NCBI GenBank assembly: GCA_905250025.1
Contig: CAJNOJ010000001.1
Coordinates: forward strand, 1,488,001 to 1,552,000
Length of the DNA: 64,000 nucleotides
Direction: 5' to 3'
Source: Adineta ricciae
Lineage: Eukaryota; Rotifera; Eurotatoria; Adinetida; Adinetidae
Below, piece after piece: positions 10,530 to 24,902 of the stretch (positions are counted from its first letter, which is position 1; every line of letters begins with the position of its first letter). Below the pieces are notes generated by a model. It made no database searches, was not told the origin of the DNA, and worked only from the letters and a program-made list of their open reading frames with translations. A program made the translations under genes and the position numbers.

Positions 10530-13154
10530 ATGACTGATGTTGTAAAGACCCACAGCATGATCGATCCTATTTGGAAAGATCGAGCTGAACGAGCATTGAA
10601 ACATATTTGTCGTACGATTGACATCAAACAGCGACGTGATGCTATGTAAGTACAATACTCTTGGTTAACCTACTCTATTCTCTCTCTATTGAAGACCACT
10701 TTTTGCAAGTATTGCCGAACGATACAAAAATGTACGACGTCCAACTATTGTTTCTGAACCTAAACCAGCTGACAAATGCTCAACACTCTACACAAGTTGT
10801 GCCTATAATGAATTAACGGGTGATAACTTAACTTGTACGCTTTCAATCTTACCTCACATTGATCAAATACCACATATGTTTACCTATGTTCCTTTACAAA
10901 GAAATTTCGTCGTAAGATATTTTCTTCTGATAAAAGACATATCGTTTATTATGTATTTTAGTGTGACACAATGACAAATTTATCTGATTTGATACTAGAA
11001 GAAGACGATGAGGATATTAAAAATCTTCTAAGATCAGTTCAATCTGACCAATCATCATCAATTTCACAATCAAGCAAAGACATGCGACCATCTTCCTCGT
11101 CGAAACGAACACGTCGTTCGTCGAAAACATCACCTATCAACAATAAAGACAATGAATATATCTTCGACGAAGAACACTTGTTAGAATTATTAAAACGCCT
11201 GAAGCAACAACCAGGACATACCGCAGCACCGATGACAGCTGATGATGAATTACATCTTCTTGAAACATTGCTGCGTATGTAAAAGTTCTTGACAAAAGAC
11301 AGTCGAATGCAACATATCGTTTTTTTTCTATAGAACTTTATCCTGCTTCTGCGGATCTCATTCGTGATCGATTCGGTACTGTCTTCGAATCGAAACGAAC
11401 ACAACCGAAAGAATTCACTCCCAATGTCGATAATTGCTCGTTAGCATTGGACACAACTGTTGACAATCTTCTACATTCATATTTTATGCTATTCTGTCGT
11501 CGCTGTCACCGTTACGATTGTTTTCTACATAGAGATAAACAACCCACGCCTGACTTAACTGTGAAACCAAAGAAATTCCATTCTCTTTACCGCCCATGTG
11601 GTCGTCACTGTTATCAAATGAACGGTGTTTCATCCCGATCAGCAAAAATTGAGTTAAAACGAAGTTTTAGTGAATTACCTGATAATAAAACATCCAAAAT
11701 TCCTATCAATGGTTTTCATTCAAAACGTCCAAAGTTATCCATAGTTAAAAGTGAACCATTATCACCAAATTTGAATGGTTTAACTAATGGTTTTCTTCTC
11801 AAGCCATCTGTCAAGCGAAAACTAACCGATGAAATTTTGGAATGGTCACCAAGTGACAAATCTTTATTTCGAGTTTTTCATACGATCTATGGTGATAATG
11901 TCTGTATGATTGCTGATCTGTTGGGTAAACCGTGTTCACAAGTTTACATGTTTTATAACAATGAAGTGTTAGTTAACGAGAAGAATCTTCTTTTACAACG
12001 GCAAAATTCATCTGCGAGCACGTCAACAATTGAATCATTTTCCGGAATAACTTCGTCATTGTCCTCGGACTCGGGTGATGTAAGAATCAACGGTGAACAT
12101 AAGAAGAAAAAATTGAACGGAGCCAAAGCAACAACAACAGATGGTATAGAAGGATCTTTACCTAAGGAAAATGGAAAGGATGACCATCATTTGGTATGTG
12201 AGAAGAATCTACCGTTTTTTTTTTCTAACACAAATACTTCTTTTAAGACGAATCACTGTCGTTCATCATCAGCATCACGCCGTACTCATTCCTCGTCATT
12301 TCGTCGCCAACGCAGTTATCAACAGATCTTACTAACTCATCATAACAATCATTCGTCAGAAAAGAAACGCCATACCTACTATCCTTGTGATCATGATCGG
12401 TCAATGCCGTGCAATGAAGATTGCTTTTGTGTTCGTTCGGGTAACTTTTGTGAAAAATATTGCTGTTGTTCGTCAACCAAATGTGATAATCGTTTTCCTG
12501 GTTGTCGTTGCCGGTCATCGTGTACAACCAAACAATGTCCATGTTATGCAGCTGCACGTGAATGTGATCCGGACTTATGTACACAATGTGGCGCCGATGA
12601 TTTCCGAAGTGTTAACAATGAATTAAAAACGAGTACATCATGCTCATGTCATAATGTTGCCATACAACGTAGTTTACATAAGCCACTCTTGTTAGCTGAG
12701 TCAGATGTTGCAGGTTGGGGCATATTCACCCAAGTGAATATTCAACGAAACGAATTTATCGCTGAATATTGTGGAGAGATTGTAAGTGAAATGAACAAAA
12801 GAATTTCGTTTACTTTATCAGACGTTTTCATTCTAGTTAACTCAAGATGAAGGTGAATTGCGCGGTCGGATGTATGATACAATAGGAACGAGTTTTTTAT
12901 TTGATCTTAACGAAGAATATATGGTAGATGCCACACGTCGTGGAAATAAAATACGTTTTGCTAATCATTCGATTAATCCAAACTGCTACGCGAAAGTGAT
13001 TATGGTCAATGGCGATCATCGAATAGGTATTTACTGTAAACGTTCGATCAACGCCGGCGAAGAATTGTTTTTCGACTATCGTTATGGAGCGAATCATCAT
13101 TTACGTTTTGTTGGTGTCGAGAAAAATACTTCAGCAGATCAACTTGATACATAA
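10530..13154 (+). CDS. EZH2: Enhancer of zeste histone H3K27 methyltransferase
   Basis: Catalytic subunit of Polycomb repressive complex 2, which methylates histone H3 lysine 27. Exons are 10530-10645, 10695-10911, 10962-11274, 11334-12193, 12248-12781 and 12837-13154, giving 785 aa, close to the usual 740-770. The intron 12194-12247 is 54 nt and in frame, so its removal is inferred from its strong splice sites. In order: an N-terminal EED-binding region; [19 protein letters not shown] (MCSS zinc motif, about residues 250-270); a SANT-like segment ([20 protein letters not shown], about 380); the cysteine-rich CXC domain (about 557-615, with [14 protein letters not shown]); and the SET domain (about 646-770), with [24 protein letters not shown] and EELFFDYRY. 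All SET catalytic motifs are intact. Whether it corresponds to EZH1 or EZH2 is not meaningful outside vertebrates. Confidence 0.97.
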
Positions 13155-13653
13155 TTGCTGTGATGGAATGTTCATAGAACATGTTTTGCAATCTCAGGAA
13201 CTGTTTTATTTATGTTTATATGTACTCAATTAGATTAGTCTTCTTCTCTTTTTAGTTCAATTTAATACTATTTTTTAGTGTAATCTGTCTGGGTTCCTTT
13301 TTTCGTTTTGATTATTAGACAATGTTTTTTTTTTCGTATGAATATTAATAATTGATTTTAATGGAAGTGTTTTTAGACGAATTTCATGAGAATAAACATG
13401 TACGTGTTTAGAAAATGGGCTTCGTATTTACACAGAGAAGAACAGGAGAATGTCAACTTCTGTACAATATGTGCTTTCAGATCGATTGGTTTAAAGAACT
13501 AGAGACATCTAGTTGGTACATCCGACAATGGATAATCCATTTCCGTCATTCGGGTAGCTATCTATCCAATGTTGATAGATAGCAGCTATTTATAGTTTGT
13601 CCGTGTGATACAGAAGTCTCTCATTGCAAATAGCATTGTTCTTTTGAATTCTA
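13155..13653. other. E(z) 3'UTR and upstream region of the BTB gene
   Basis: About 500 bases with T-rich tracts near 13322-13334 and a perfect 10-bp inverted repeat at 13557-13583. No coding exon is seen. Confidence 0.5.
13557..13583. repeat. Perfect hairpin-forming inverted repeat
   Basis: GCTATCTATC and its exact complement GATAGATAGC, separated by 7 nt. It lies about 70 nt before the BTB gene start. It could be a binding site for a dimeric regulator or an RNA hairpin in the 5'UTR, but nothing shows a function. Confidence 0.6.
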
Positions 13654-14442
13654 ATGGAGCAATTCGATTTTACCAAACCAACACCATTTTATGATGTTAT
13701 CCTCAATATCGAAGAGAAAAAATTATATTGTAATCGGGCATTGTTGGCTATCTGGTCACCGGTATTTGAAACCATGTTCAAATCAAATTTTCGTGAACGT
13801 GATTCCATGGAGATTACTTTACCTGGTAAATCATTTGATGATATCAAAGAATTACTCGCAGTTATTTATCCACCAAATCGACCTATTGTTGCAACAAATG
13901 TTCAACGTTTACTCGAATTAGCTGATGTAAAGACCAAAACTCGGATTTTTCATTTATAAAAAAAAACAAGATTTTGATATTTTTTTCTCTAGGAATATCA
14001 AATGAATGAATTGACTAAACGTTGTCAAGCTTACTTAATGCAACAACGTGGTACGATCGACTCCTTATTGTTGGCGCAGAAGTACAACTTCGACGATGTG
14101 ATTCGTCGTTGTGCTGATCACTTGAAACACAATCTGAATCTAAATCTTTTACCAAACTGTGGTAACAGTGATCCACGATTGAATGAATTATCCTTGAAAA
14201 CAATCAACTTGCTCTTAGTATCACGTGTCAAACATCTAGAAACTGTTTTAGATTCCTACAAACGTAAAGTAACATGTGCCAATGAGAAATTTCGTAATAT
14301 CAAAGAATTGCCGGGTTACAATGATGAATTCGATCATTGTTCACGACATGAAAGTCATTGTGTAGATTGTTATGATTGTATGAGAATGGTACGAGCTATA
14401 ATTAAGAAGCTGAGTGAAGAAGGTTTTGAAGAAACTGATTAA
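13654..14442 (+). CDS. BTB/POZ domain protein
   Basis: Exons are 13654-13926 and 13993-14442, giving 240 aa. Residues 1-95 form a BTB fold: FYDVILNIEEKKLYCNRALLAIWSPVFETMF, then a conserved hydrophobic strand and LLAVIYPP, with the last BTB helix beginning NVQRLLELAD. The second exon continues as a short BACK-like helical region (LTKRCQAYLMQQR, LLLAQKYNFDDVIRRCADHL). It ends with a small cysteine/histidine-rich patch (HCSRHESHCVDCYDCM). There are no kelch, MATH or zinc-finger domains. Small BTB proteins of this kind often act as Cullin-3 adaptors, but this is inferred from the family. Its stop is about 240 nt before the LTO1-like start on the same strand. Confidence 0.8.
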
Positions 14443-14666
14443 TTCATTCTTTTCACGTTTGTATCTGTTTTTCTTTCCTAGTCAAATAGAAGTTTTTTTT
14501 ATCGCACTTTGTTTGCTGTGTATATGAATGAATATTTTTGCGGTGCTCTATTTAATTGTTATTCGAAAACAAAAAAATCTGCGTTTTTTTTTCATTGACA
14601 TCATAAATATTTGATATAGCCATGCGATTCGCACTCCGCTCTCTCTCTCTCTTCATGTTAAAATCA

Positions 14667-14682
14667 TAGCGATCGATTCTAG
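14667..14682 (+). promoter_or_regulatory. Candidate trans-splice acceptor directly on LTO1-like start codon
   Basis: The bases before the ATG at 14683 read ATAGCGATCGATTCTAG, so the AG abuts the start codon. No upstream cis exon with a matching donor is evident, which makes a spliced-leader acceptor plausible. The polypyrimidine character is weak. Confidence 0.4.
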
Positions 14683-15081
14683 ATGACTAATGATCGAAGC
14701 ATTGATCCGTTGGATTTCACATTTACACTTGATAACCGTTTCAGTGAAAATGGTCAAGAACAAGGCCATCGGTATGGTTACCAACGTGGTTTTCGACAAG
14801 GTTTCAATCGTGGCTTGGATTACGCATGGGAGAATCATCGTGAAGTTGCGTTGATTGCTGCTTATTGTGATGATCTACATCAAAAGCTTTCGTCAATGAA
14901 TGATGCCGATCCACGACAGAAACGTTTAGTTCATGGCATCATGGAATCGTGCCGTGAATTTCGCACATTGGCACCTGATGTACCAAGATATGCGGAACTA
15001 CTTTCATCTGTACGAGCTCGATATCAACATCTCACGGGTTCAACTAATCATTCCACTGATAAAACCAATCTAACTTTTTAG
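14683..15081 (+). CDS. LTO1: LTO1/YAE1-family protein
   Basis: A 132 aa single-exon protein with the repeated-glycine signature of the Yae1/Lto1 family (GQEQGHRYGYQRGFRQGFNRGLDYAW, a deca-GX3 type helix). The order of blocks matches LTO1 (ORAOV1): an acidic N-terminus with a Phe/Asp motif (FTFTLDNRF), the GX3 repeat, a helix with ALIAAYC, and a C-terminus ending in a hydrophobic tripeptide (LTF; GLSF in human). In yeast and human, Lto1 with Yae1 is the adaptor that brings the ribosome-recycling protein ABCE1/Rli1 to the cytosolic iron-sulfur machinery. The identification is based on pattern rather than strong identity. The ATG is immediately preceded by a splice-acceptor-like GATTCTAG. Confidence 0.68.
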   Translation: MTNDRSIDPLDFTFTLDNRFSENGQEQGHRYGYQRGFRQGFNRGLDYAWENHREVALIAAYCDDLHQKLSSMNDADPRQKRLVHGIMESCREFRTLAPDVPRYAELLSSVRARYQHLTGSTNHSTDKTNLTF

Positions 15082-15830
15082 TGTTGATTCTTTATGCTTG
15101 TCTTTTGTCGTGAAATTGTTCATTTATATTCCAAATGAATGAAATATATTCCGTAAAGTATAATATTCAAATAGAACATGATTGAACAGACTCGGAATCG
15201 AGTGAAACACGACTAGTGGCTTTCTTTCGGATACACAATACTAATCTTATCAAGCCTAGAACTAAAGAAAGTATTCTATTCATAGTCAATAGCTCTCCAT
15301 ACCGCGGTCAGGAAAAAGTTTACTATTGTGATTTATGTCAAACTTCACGATTTATTTGCTTTTAACACTGAAGAATGTGTCTCATCTCACTTTCATTTCT
15401 CTCTCTCTCTATTTGCCATTGTGATCATTGCTAGCACACATCTATTATTATCATTATAGGAGTGAATGTGCATATGTATATATGTGTATCTCATTTTTAA
15501 TTAGACGACATAAAGATGTTTGCCTATCAAAGATTGAAGTATGTGTGTCTGAAAGGGAACAGTAGCAGTTCTCTTTTTTTTCATCATTGAAAATGAGAAT
15601 GTATGAATGATAAGATACATACTCTTTCGAAAGACAAATACACGCCCCTATTCTTTTTCTTATTCTACCTGAATATCTATGTATTTCAAGAACATTTTCT
15701 GAACAAACATAATGGGGCGAAAATGCAAATTGACACGAAAAAAAAGCTCCTATATAAGAGAGACTAGAGAAAATGATCATGATTTACTATTCACAGTTAC
15801 AATACTTCACTATCAAACATTAGCACTAAC
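15082..15830. other. Intergenic region and promoter of the CSL gene
   Basis: About 750 bases with a CT-rich tract near 15401-15412 and no coding exon. A TATA-like element at 15751-15757 probably marks the CSL promoter. Confidence 0.5.
15751..15757 (+). promoter_or_regulatory. TATA box of the CSL gene
   Basis: TATATAA in the context CTCCTATATAAGAGAG, 74 nt before the start codon at 15831. This fits a transcription start near 15782. Confidence 0.5.
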
Positions 15831-18713
<2,883 letters not shown>

Positions 18714-18813
18714 AAAGAAATAATAACTTTTTTTTTGTGTTCTTTTTTCTCTGTTTTATTCAATGTGCTTGATTGTTTTTTGTTTGTATAAAAAACGAAG
18801 AAGAGAAATATAG

Positions 18814-19689
18814 TTACAAAGAAGATGAAGGAGGTGGTGTTTTGGATTGTTGGGAAAGCATTTTAAATGTCGCTCGACCACTTTTGCCTGTGTAGGAGAG
18901 CCAGGAAACTCCAGTTGAAAGAGCAGAGAGTGCATATATAATTGACATCCAGCCAGTATTATGATAATCAAAAATTGGTGCTGCCATACACAATGTTAAC
19001 AGTCCAATTTGAACGCCAGTATTTACCTTTGAGGAAAGAAAAGGTGTGTACGTGATATTTTTCGTATCGATCGACAAAAGAATTCAACATACTTTACTGA
19101 TGAGTGTTGGATAGAGTTGTACCGTGGCGTTTTTCATATTCAAAATTTTCTTCAATGTTCTTGGTGGTGGCACAGATTTGACTCGTAAATAACCAGCAAC
19201 ACACATGATTGCGATATCACGGCTGAGAATTAGAGCGAGTAACCATAATGGGATAAGATGAACATAGGCAAGTGATATAACAACAATTCCAACAAGCATT
19301 TTGTCTGCAAATGGATCGAGAAATGAGCCTAATGCCGATGCTTGCGATGGATAACGACGTGCAATCCAACCGTCAAGTAAATCTGTAAAACCTGAGATGA
19401 GAAAGAGCGTTAATGCTGCTGGATAATGATGGCTAACAATCAAATAGCCAAGAATAGGTGATGTGCCAATTCGAGCGAAGGTCAAAATATTCGGTATAGT
19501 CCATACCCGATCAGTTTTCGGCTGATCAATGGAATTTGACGAATGCCGTAGGAGAGAGTTTGTCGATGATGATTGTAAAGGATATAATAATCGTTTGTTA
19601 CACGTCAACGAAGAACAAATACGCGATCGACATTGTAGAATCAAAGTTGACGATAGGCGAGTAACTAACAATCGTCCGAGTAGCAACAT
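18814..19689 (-). CDS. CRLS1: Mitochondrial cardiolipin synthase
   Basis: Joins CDP-diacylglycerol and phosphatidylglycerol to make cardiolipin in the inner mitochondrial membrane. Exons are 19689-19093 and 19026-18814, giving 269 aa. Residues 1-60 are basic, Ser/Arg-rich and free of acidic residues, as in a mitochondrial presequence. The CDP-alcohol phosphotransferase signature is complete (DGWIARRYPSQASALGSFLD followed by PFADK), preceded by NILTFARIGTSPILGYLI. Several membrane helices follow. Remarkably, the start codon lies only 33 nt after the stop of ALKBH6 on the same strand. That gap ends in a strong polypyrimidine-AG (TTCTTTTTCTTTCAG) placed directly against the ATG. It therefore probably has no promoter of its own and is expressed from a polycistronic precursor by trans-splicing. 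Confidence 0.95.
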
Positions 19690-19722
19690 CTGAAAGAAAA
19701 AGAATAGTAAAAAAGCATTTTC
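19690..19722 (-). promoter_or_regulatory. 33-nt ALKBH6-CRLS1 intercistronic gap with 3' splice site on the ATG
   Basis: Read on the minus strand, the gap after the ALKBH6 TGA contains TTTTTTACTATTC and then TTTTCTTTCAG, immediately followed by ATG. It contains branch-point-like (TTTACTAT), polypyrimidine and AG elements, and nothing else fits in 33 nt. This is the arrangement of an operon acceptor for spliced-leader addition. Spliced-leader trans-splicing has been described in bdelloid rotifers. Confidence 0.7.
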
Positions 19723-20518
19723 TCATTTACGCAGCGCTCCGAATTGTAATTTCGATGTCTTTTCAACACGTCGGATAGTTAAAGATATTCGTGTTTTACG
19801 CGTCAATGTCTTTTCGTCTTTACTTTGAACATCTTCGAAACATCGATCGAAATTACTGATCAGTGTACGGTTGATTGGATCTTCATAACGTTCTTCAATT
19901 CCGTGCAGGTAATACGAATACATCTCGTCTTTGACGATGAATAAACTACGTGGTTCAAGAAGGACTCGTGCAATACATCGAGCAGATAGTGATGGATCCT
20001 AAATAAAGGACATTGGAAACATACATTATCTCTCAAAACTAACCGAAATCGTTTTAAAATGCATTTCAACAAATGAGATCAGTTCTCACCTCGGTGTTCA
20101 GATTATCGATCGGTCGATAGAATTCAATAATCGTATGTGATTGTAATGAAATTGTTGTGACAATCGGAAAATAGACAGGTCCGTCCGTATGTGCCATAAT
20201 TCCTTGACCTGCTTCGTATTCATTCACTAAACAATGATTAAATTGAAAGAGACTATCAGTGAAGATCGTGTCTTTTCCAAGTTGAAGTATTCGCTCCGTA
20301 AATGGCTCTAACCATTTCGGTAATGATTCTGTTTGAATCATTCCTTTCGCATGTGGCTGTCCACCCCAATTTTGTAATCTTCGATTTCGCAATTGGACCC
20401 AACGTGTGCGAGGAACATTATTCACACATGAAAGTAGTTGTTCTTCGTCTTCGCTGGTTATAAAATTCGGTACATAGTAGAGTGAATCGGGTAGATTCGT
20501 CAATTTATAAATCTCCAT
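19723..20518 (-). CDS. ALKBH6: ALKBH6-type Fe(II)/2-oxoglutarate dioxygenase
   Basis: Exons are 20518-20090 and 19998-19723, giving 234 aa, the usual ALKBH6 length. The double-stranded beta-helix core shows the iron ligands H and D in GIMAHTDGP, the distal histidine in YYLHGI and the 2-oxoglutarate arginines in RISLTIRRV. Family-specific blocks are WGGQPHAKGMI, VNEYEAGQGIM, PIVTTISLQSHTIIEFYRP and LLEPRSLFIV. ALKBH6 is an AlkB homologue implicated in nucleic-acid (possibly tRNA or DNA) demethylation; the substrate is not firmly established. The gene follows ARID4 by about 180 nt and precedes CRLS1 by 33 nt on the same strand. A TTTTTCTAG acceptor lies about 13 nt before its ATG. Confidence 0.94.
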
Positions 20519-20697
20519 GAAAATTACAAACTAGAAAAATCACAATTATTAAGAATCAGTTTCTATTCGTAAAACAAATGAAAATAGTTCTATTGATTTT
20601 CAGAAACAAAACACTTGAAAGAAAGAACGCACTGTAACGCATTTAACGTAACAAATAACAAAGGAAAAAAACAAGATATGGCCGATCGAAAAAGTTT

Positions 20698-23267
20698 TCA
20701 TTTACAAGACGATGATAATAGAAGCTCGTTGGTGGTCGATTGAGCAGCTAGAAAACAAAGAGATGATGTGAAAGTCGAAATTTAAAGTATTATTTGACAT
20801 ACTCGTCAATTTTTGACGTCGAATAAAAAGCCTTTTCTGTTTTTCTACTCTTGTCAAGGCACTTTTTAGATTGAGAAAGACTTTTTGGCATTGTCGCATA
20901 CGATCTTTTAAATGTGCTAAACGTTCATCGCCGGTGATGTCGTTGTCTAAATCGAGTCGAGAGTGAAAATAGTAATATGTCGAGAAAAATCTTACTGAGA
21001 TCAAGAAAATTGTAACGACTTGGTCGGCTTTTGAACATGTCTTCTAGTTGTTCTCGCAATGTTAAATTAACTGAAGAATTCGTATGGTAATCTTCATTTT
21101 CATTATCTGAAAAAGTTTATTTAATGATGTGGAAGAATCAAAACGAACTAATAATGTACCTGTTGGATTAATCGTTCGTTTTCCTCCTCGTTTTCCATTC
21201 AGTCGGTATCGTTTCACTACGAAACAAATCCAAATGACCAATTGGAATTTCATCAATGTGTACTTACATTCAATCGTTTGTTGCTGTTGGTCATTTATCA
21301 TTAAAATTTGTTCGTTATTGTTCGGAAGATTATCGATCGAAGAGTTGCTATTTAAATCTGTCTCCAATCTCGTTCGTTTCTTTGCAGAAATCGATGATTG
21401 TCGATATATACGTCGTTTCGGTTGACGCGTTGAAGCACGACGATTATCCATAGGTGAATATGGCTGAATATTATTAGGAAGATATGGTTCTCTTGGAGAT
21501 GAAGTTGCTGGTTGATTACTGGAAGAGTTATCAATGATCTCTTCTTTGACATAAACTGGATGTATAAAGCTAAAATCAACAATCGGATACAAAGCTTTCT
21601 AACGGATATGGAAGGCAATTTACATGTCAGGTGTTGATGTATTATCGTCGATTTGAACACTCTCGGCTGAAACAATCCTTAGATTTGATAGTTGCGTATC
21701 AGGAATTGCTTGTTGACGTGGATTATCATCAATGGATTCCAACGTATCATTAATGCTAATGAAGATTGGATTCTCACTTGTCGTGGAAGATGTAGTTCGT
21801 TCACTTGAACTAATGAAATAGACCGAAGATGGAGGTGAGTTTCAACGTACTAGTTTGCTCTCCATTCAACTTACGAAAACTTGTTATCATTCGTTGTGAA
21901 ATTAGGAACCGATTCGTTTTCATTTAACGATATGATTTCTAAACTTTTCCATACTAAACAAGATTACTCGCATATTTTCTGTTGACACACAATCGAACCA
22001 TATGATCTTACTTCCATCATCTGGATTACTTGTCATAGTTTTATTCGTTCCTTCTCTTCGAGCCTTTTCTTCTTCAATAGATATGAATGACACAGTTGGA
22101 TCGACACTGATCTCTCCTTCGGTCGAATGGCTTCGACGTTTCACAACCTGATCAAATGCAATCCATTCATCATGTCTAGAATCAATCAAATGATGTTATA
22201 AACGCATCCCATATCGTCAGTAGACGTCTTACTTCGAATCTACGTCGATGTATTGAATGCGTAATTCTTTTGTATGATCGTTCTTTTCTAAACATCGTAC
22301 ACAGTACTGTTTCTGGCGATTTGTATCACGTTTTATCATTAGTTTGTCATTGACAAGTAGATCATCATACGTGAAATGCTTGCTACTGCTACAAGAATGT
22401 AATGAATTAAAATAGATACGTTGTTTGAATGAGAACCACTTTACCTGCTCGTGTCAATGCTATCTAAAGATGAACGAGAACGTTTCGATGGAGACAGTTG
22501 TTCCTCGGTTTTGTAGGTGAATTCGAAATTGTCGTCCGAATAGGTTCGTTTCGTTAGCCATGATGGAATTAATGTTGGTAATGTTGTAGAAACTTCAAGA
22601 ACTTGAATATGTGAACACAGGATGAGTAAAACGGTGCGAAAAACTGACTTCGTTTACCTGGCACATCATCAGATAAAGTTTTAATTTGTTGATTACTTGT
22701 TGACACCGATGGTGATCCATCGGCCGCTGAAGGTGGAGGCGATGGTGACACAGGAGTGACTGGTAAAGGTGTTAAGTCATGTGTTTCTGTTTGCTTCGAT
22801 GTTCGTTCTCGATGGTTTTTATGGGTTACTAGTGTCGATTCTTTTCTATAAATTGAAACATCTATCGAGAAAACATACGAATGTTCAACATACAAAAGTT
22901 CTTCGGAAATCTTCGCAATTTTGATAACTGGTGTCATGTCATTGTCCGCATCGTTTGTTGATTTCGGTTTTTTCCCTGTTGTTACTTTTTGTGTCTGATT
23001 CTTAGGTTGTTTCTTCTCCTCAGACGAAGGTGTGAACTTTTTCACAGGCGAGTTGTTCGCTTGTTTCTTGATGCGATTATTACTTGATACTGTCGATGAA
23101 TTTGTTGTTTCATCGTCCGATGTCTCGGAATCAGATGTGCTTGATGATACTACATTCGATGATCTTGTTTTGCCGATTGGTAAATTTTTTCGTCGAGGCT
23201 TGCCTGGTGTTAATGTCGGTTTCGAATCGATGGATTGTCTCTTTGAAAACTAGAAGTATGAATATGA

Positions 23268-23299
<32 letters not shown>

Positions 23300-24902
23300 G
23301 ACATTTGAGTCGAGTCTTACCTGACGCTTGTTCGAAGTTGAATTGTATTTTGATTTTGTCTTCTCATCTGATAATTGTCGCACACGAATTAAACTTCGTC
23401 TTGAATCACTACTCAAACTAGTACGTCCACCAAAGTATGCGTTTGGTGCCGTCATTGTACCTAATTTTTTTGACAATTCCTCATAAGCATATAAGTGTCT
23501 AGATGCAAATCGCATGTCAGTTGCAGTTTTGCGTTTTCAAGCGGTTCTACAAACTTTTTATAAGCATTTTCAACCAGACGACTATTTTTTACAGATGATT
23601 CATCAGGTAAACCCATTTTGATATATACTTTCCCCCATTGATCATTTTTCACAACCTATAAAAGACAATTCATAAAATTTGGATGAGACTGAGTAGAAAA
23701 TGACGAACTTTATTGTATCCTCCATATCGTCGAACAATTTTAAATAAGCGATGAAGATCGAGATTATAGCCGTGAACTTTCGGAATATTATTCATCGGTG
23801 TTCCTAGAAAAAGACATACCATCATCCTCAAGTTCACACTATTTCGATCGTTACTTACCTCGATCCTCCATGAAGGCAAATAATTGTGCAACAAATGAAT
23901 CTTTTTCTTCAGTTGTTTCTTCATCACTATCGTCAACGTCGGTATCACTTGTGCTCGATTCATTATCACTCAAATGTTTCTCTTCAGTTGAATCATTTAT
24001 CACAGATTTCTTCTTCTGCCAAATAACCGGTATTTGATTATACTTAATAAACTTCTCACATGCTTTCGTCGCCTGTTTCGACGTTGAACGACAGAGAGAC
24101 TGAATTTCGGAATTATTCTTGTATGGATAAACATCATCACGTTTGTGAACAATATATTCTCGACCATCGAGAAAACTTTTGATCCACATGTAATCTGCTA
24201 GCGATTTACGCTTGAGCTTTAGAGCAGGAAAAACTTGTTGATTGCTTGTTCCACTGCGTTGAACAGCAACAATCGATGTCATATCATTACTATTTGTAAA
24301 TATAGCTGGTGTTGGAATGTCTTCGAGAAGTTTTTGTTGATCGATTTGATTTTGATATAAACGTATACCTTGGAGACAGAGTGATGAACGTCTTAAAGAT
24401 TTCTCATCACCATCATTGAATACTACGGTATAAGTACTATTATCATATATTCGTTTGATAGTTGCTTGTTTTTCTTCGTAATTATTGCTAGCATTGATAA
24501 TTGCTGCTAGACCACTTCGTGATAAATGTGGCGTGGCTTCATGGCGAATAGATAGAGGTAAACGTATGGTTACTATACGTCCCATACGTAGCAAAGCGGG
24601 TTGAACAATTTGTTCATCAGAGATAGTGATCGTTTCACCAGTAGTCAAGAGTGTTACTTTAAGTTGAACCTGCTTAACTACTGTTTTAACTTGTGCTATA
24701 AAAAGAATTTGTTGATGACGAGCGAATCCCTTTGCGAAAGAATTTTACCTGAACAAAAAGCTCCTCGATACTTGGCACTCACTGAGCAACCAATTGGAAG
24801 GCATGCGGATTCACTTAATGTAGATGTATTCGTATTCGATTCATCGGTATAGATAGATTGAGACAGTGTCGATGAAGATCGTCTGTCTCTCACACCGTAC
24901 AT
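20698..24902 (-). CDS. ARID4A: ARID4-family chromatin protein (retinoblastoma-binding protein 1)
   Basis: Seventeen exons, giving 1101 aa: 24902-24749, 24695-23859, 23803-23709, 23655-23555, 23498-23321, 23249-22894, 22845-22658, 22592-22445, 22388-22233, 22175-22012, 21953-21875, 21809-21624, 21569-21268, 21216-21160, 21106-20996, 20946-20803 and 20747-20698. The N-terminal Tudor/RBB1NT part shows GCSVSAKYRGAFC and TVVFNDGDEKSLRRSSLCL, as in ARID4. The ARID DNA-binding domain (about residues 318-420) shows FMEDRGTPMN, DLHRLFKIVRRYGGYNKV and WGKVYIKMGL, then AYKKHLYAYEEL. A chromo-barrel follows (about 690-770: QYIDVDSKHDEWIAFDQVVKRR). The C-terminal coiled coil is conserved (DERLAHLKDRMRQCQKVFLN). 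ARID4 proteins bridge Rb-type repressors and Sin3/HDAC complexes. The long linkers are disordered. The short second-last introns are certain by phase. The 48-nt intron at 22846-22893 is likely but in frame. Confidence 0.93.
23271..23299. repeat. AT dinucleotide microsatellite in ARID4 intron
   Basis: About 14 TA units inside the intron between the ARID-end exon and the following exon. No function is implied. Confidence 0.9.

Noticed and set aside
12194-12247. Coding reading through this stretch of E(z)
   Set aside because: The frame stays open, but GTATGTGAG and a pyrimidine-rich acceptor enclose a 54-nt segment with no counterpart in E(z) proteins, so I treat it as an intron.
23271-23299. 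TA-repeat translated as an YIYIYI peptide
   Set aside because: It lies in an ARID4 intron. The peptide is an artefact of the microsatellite.
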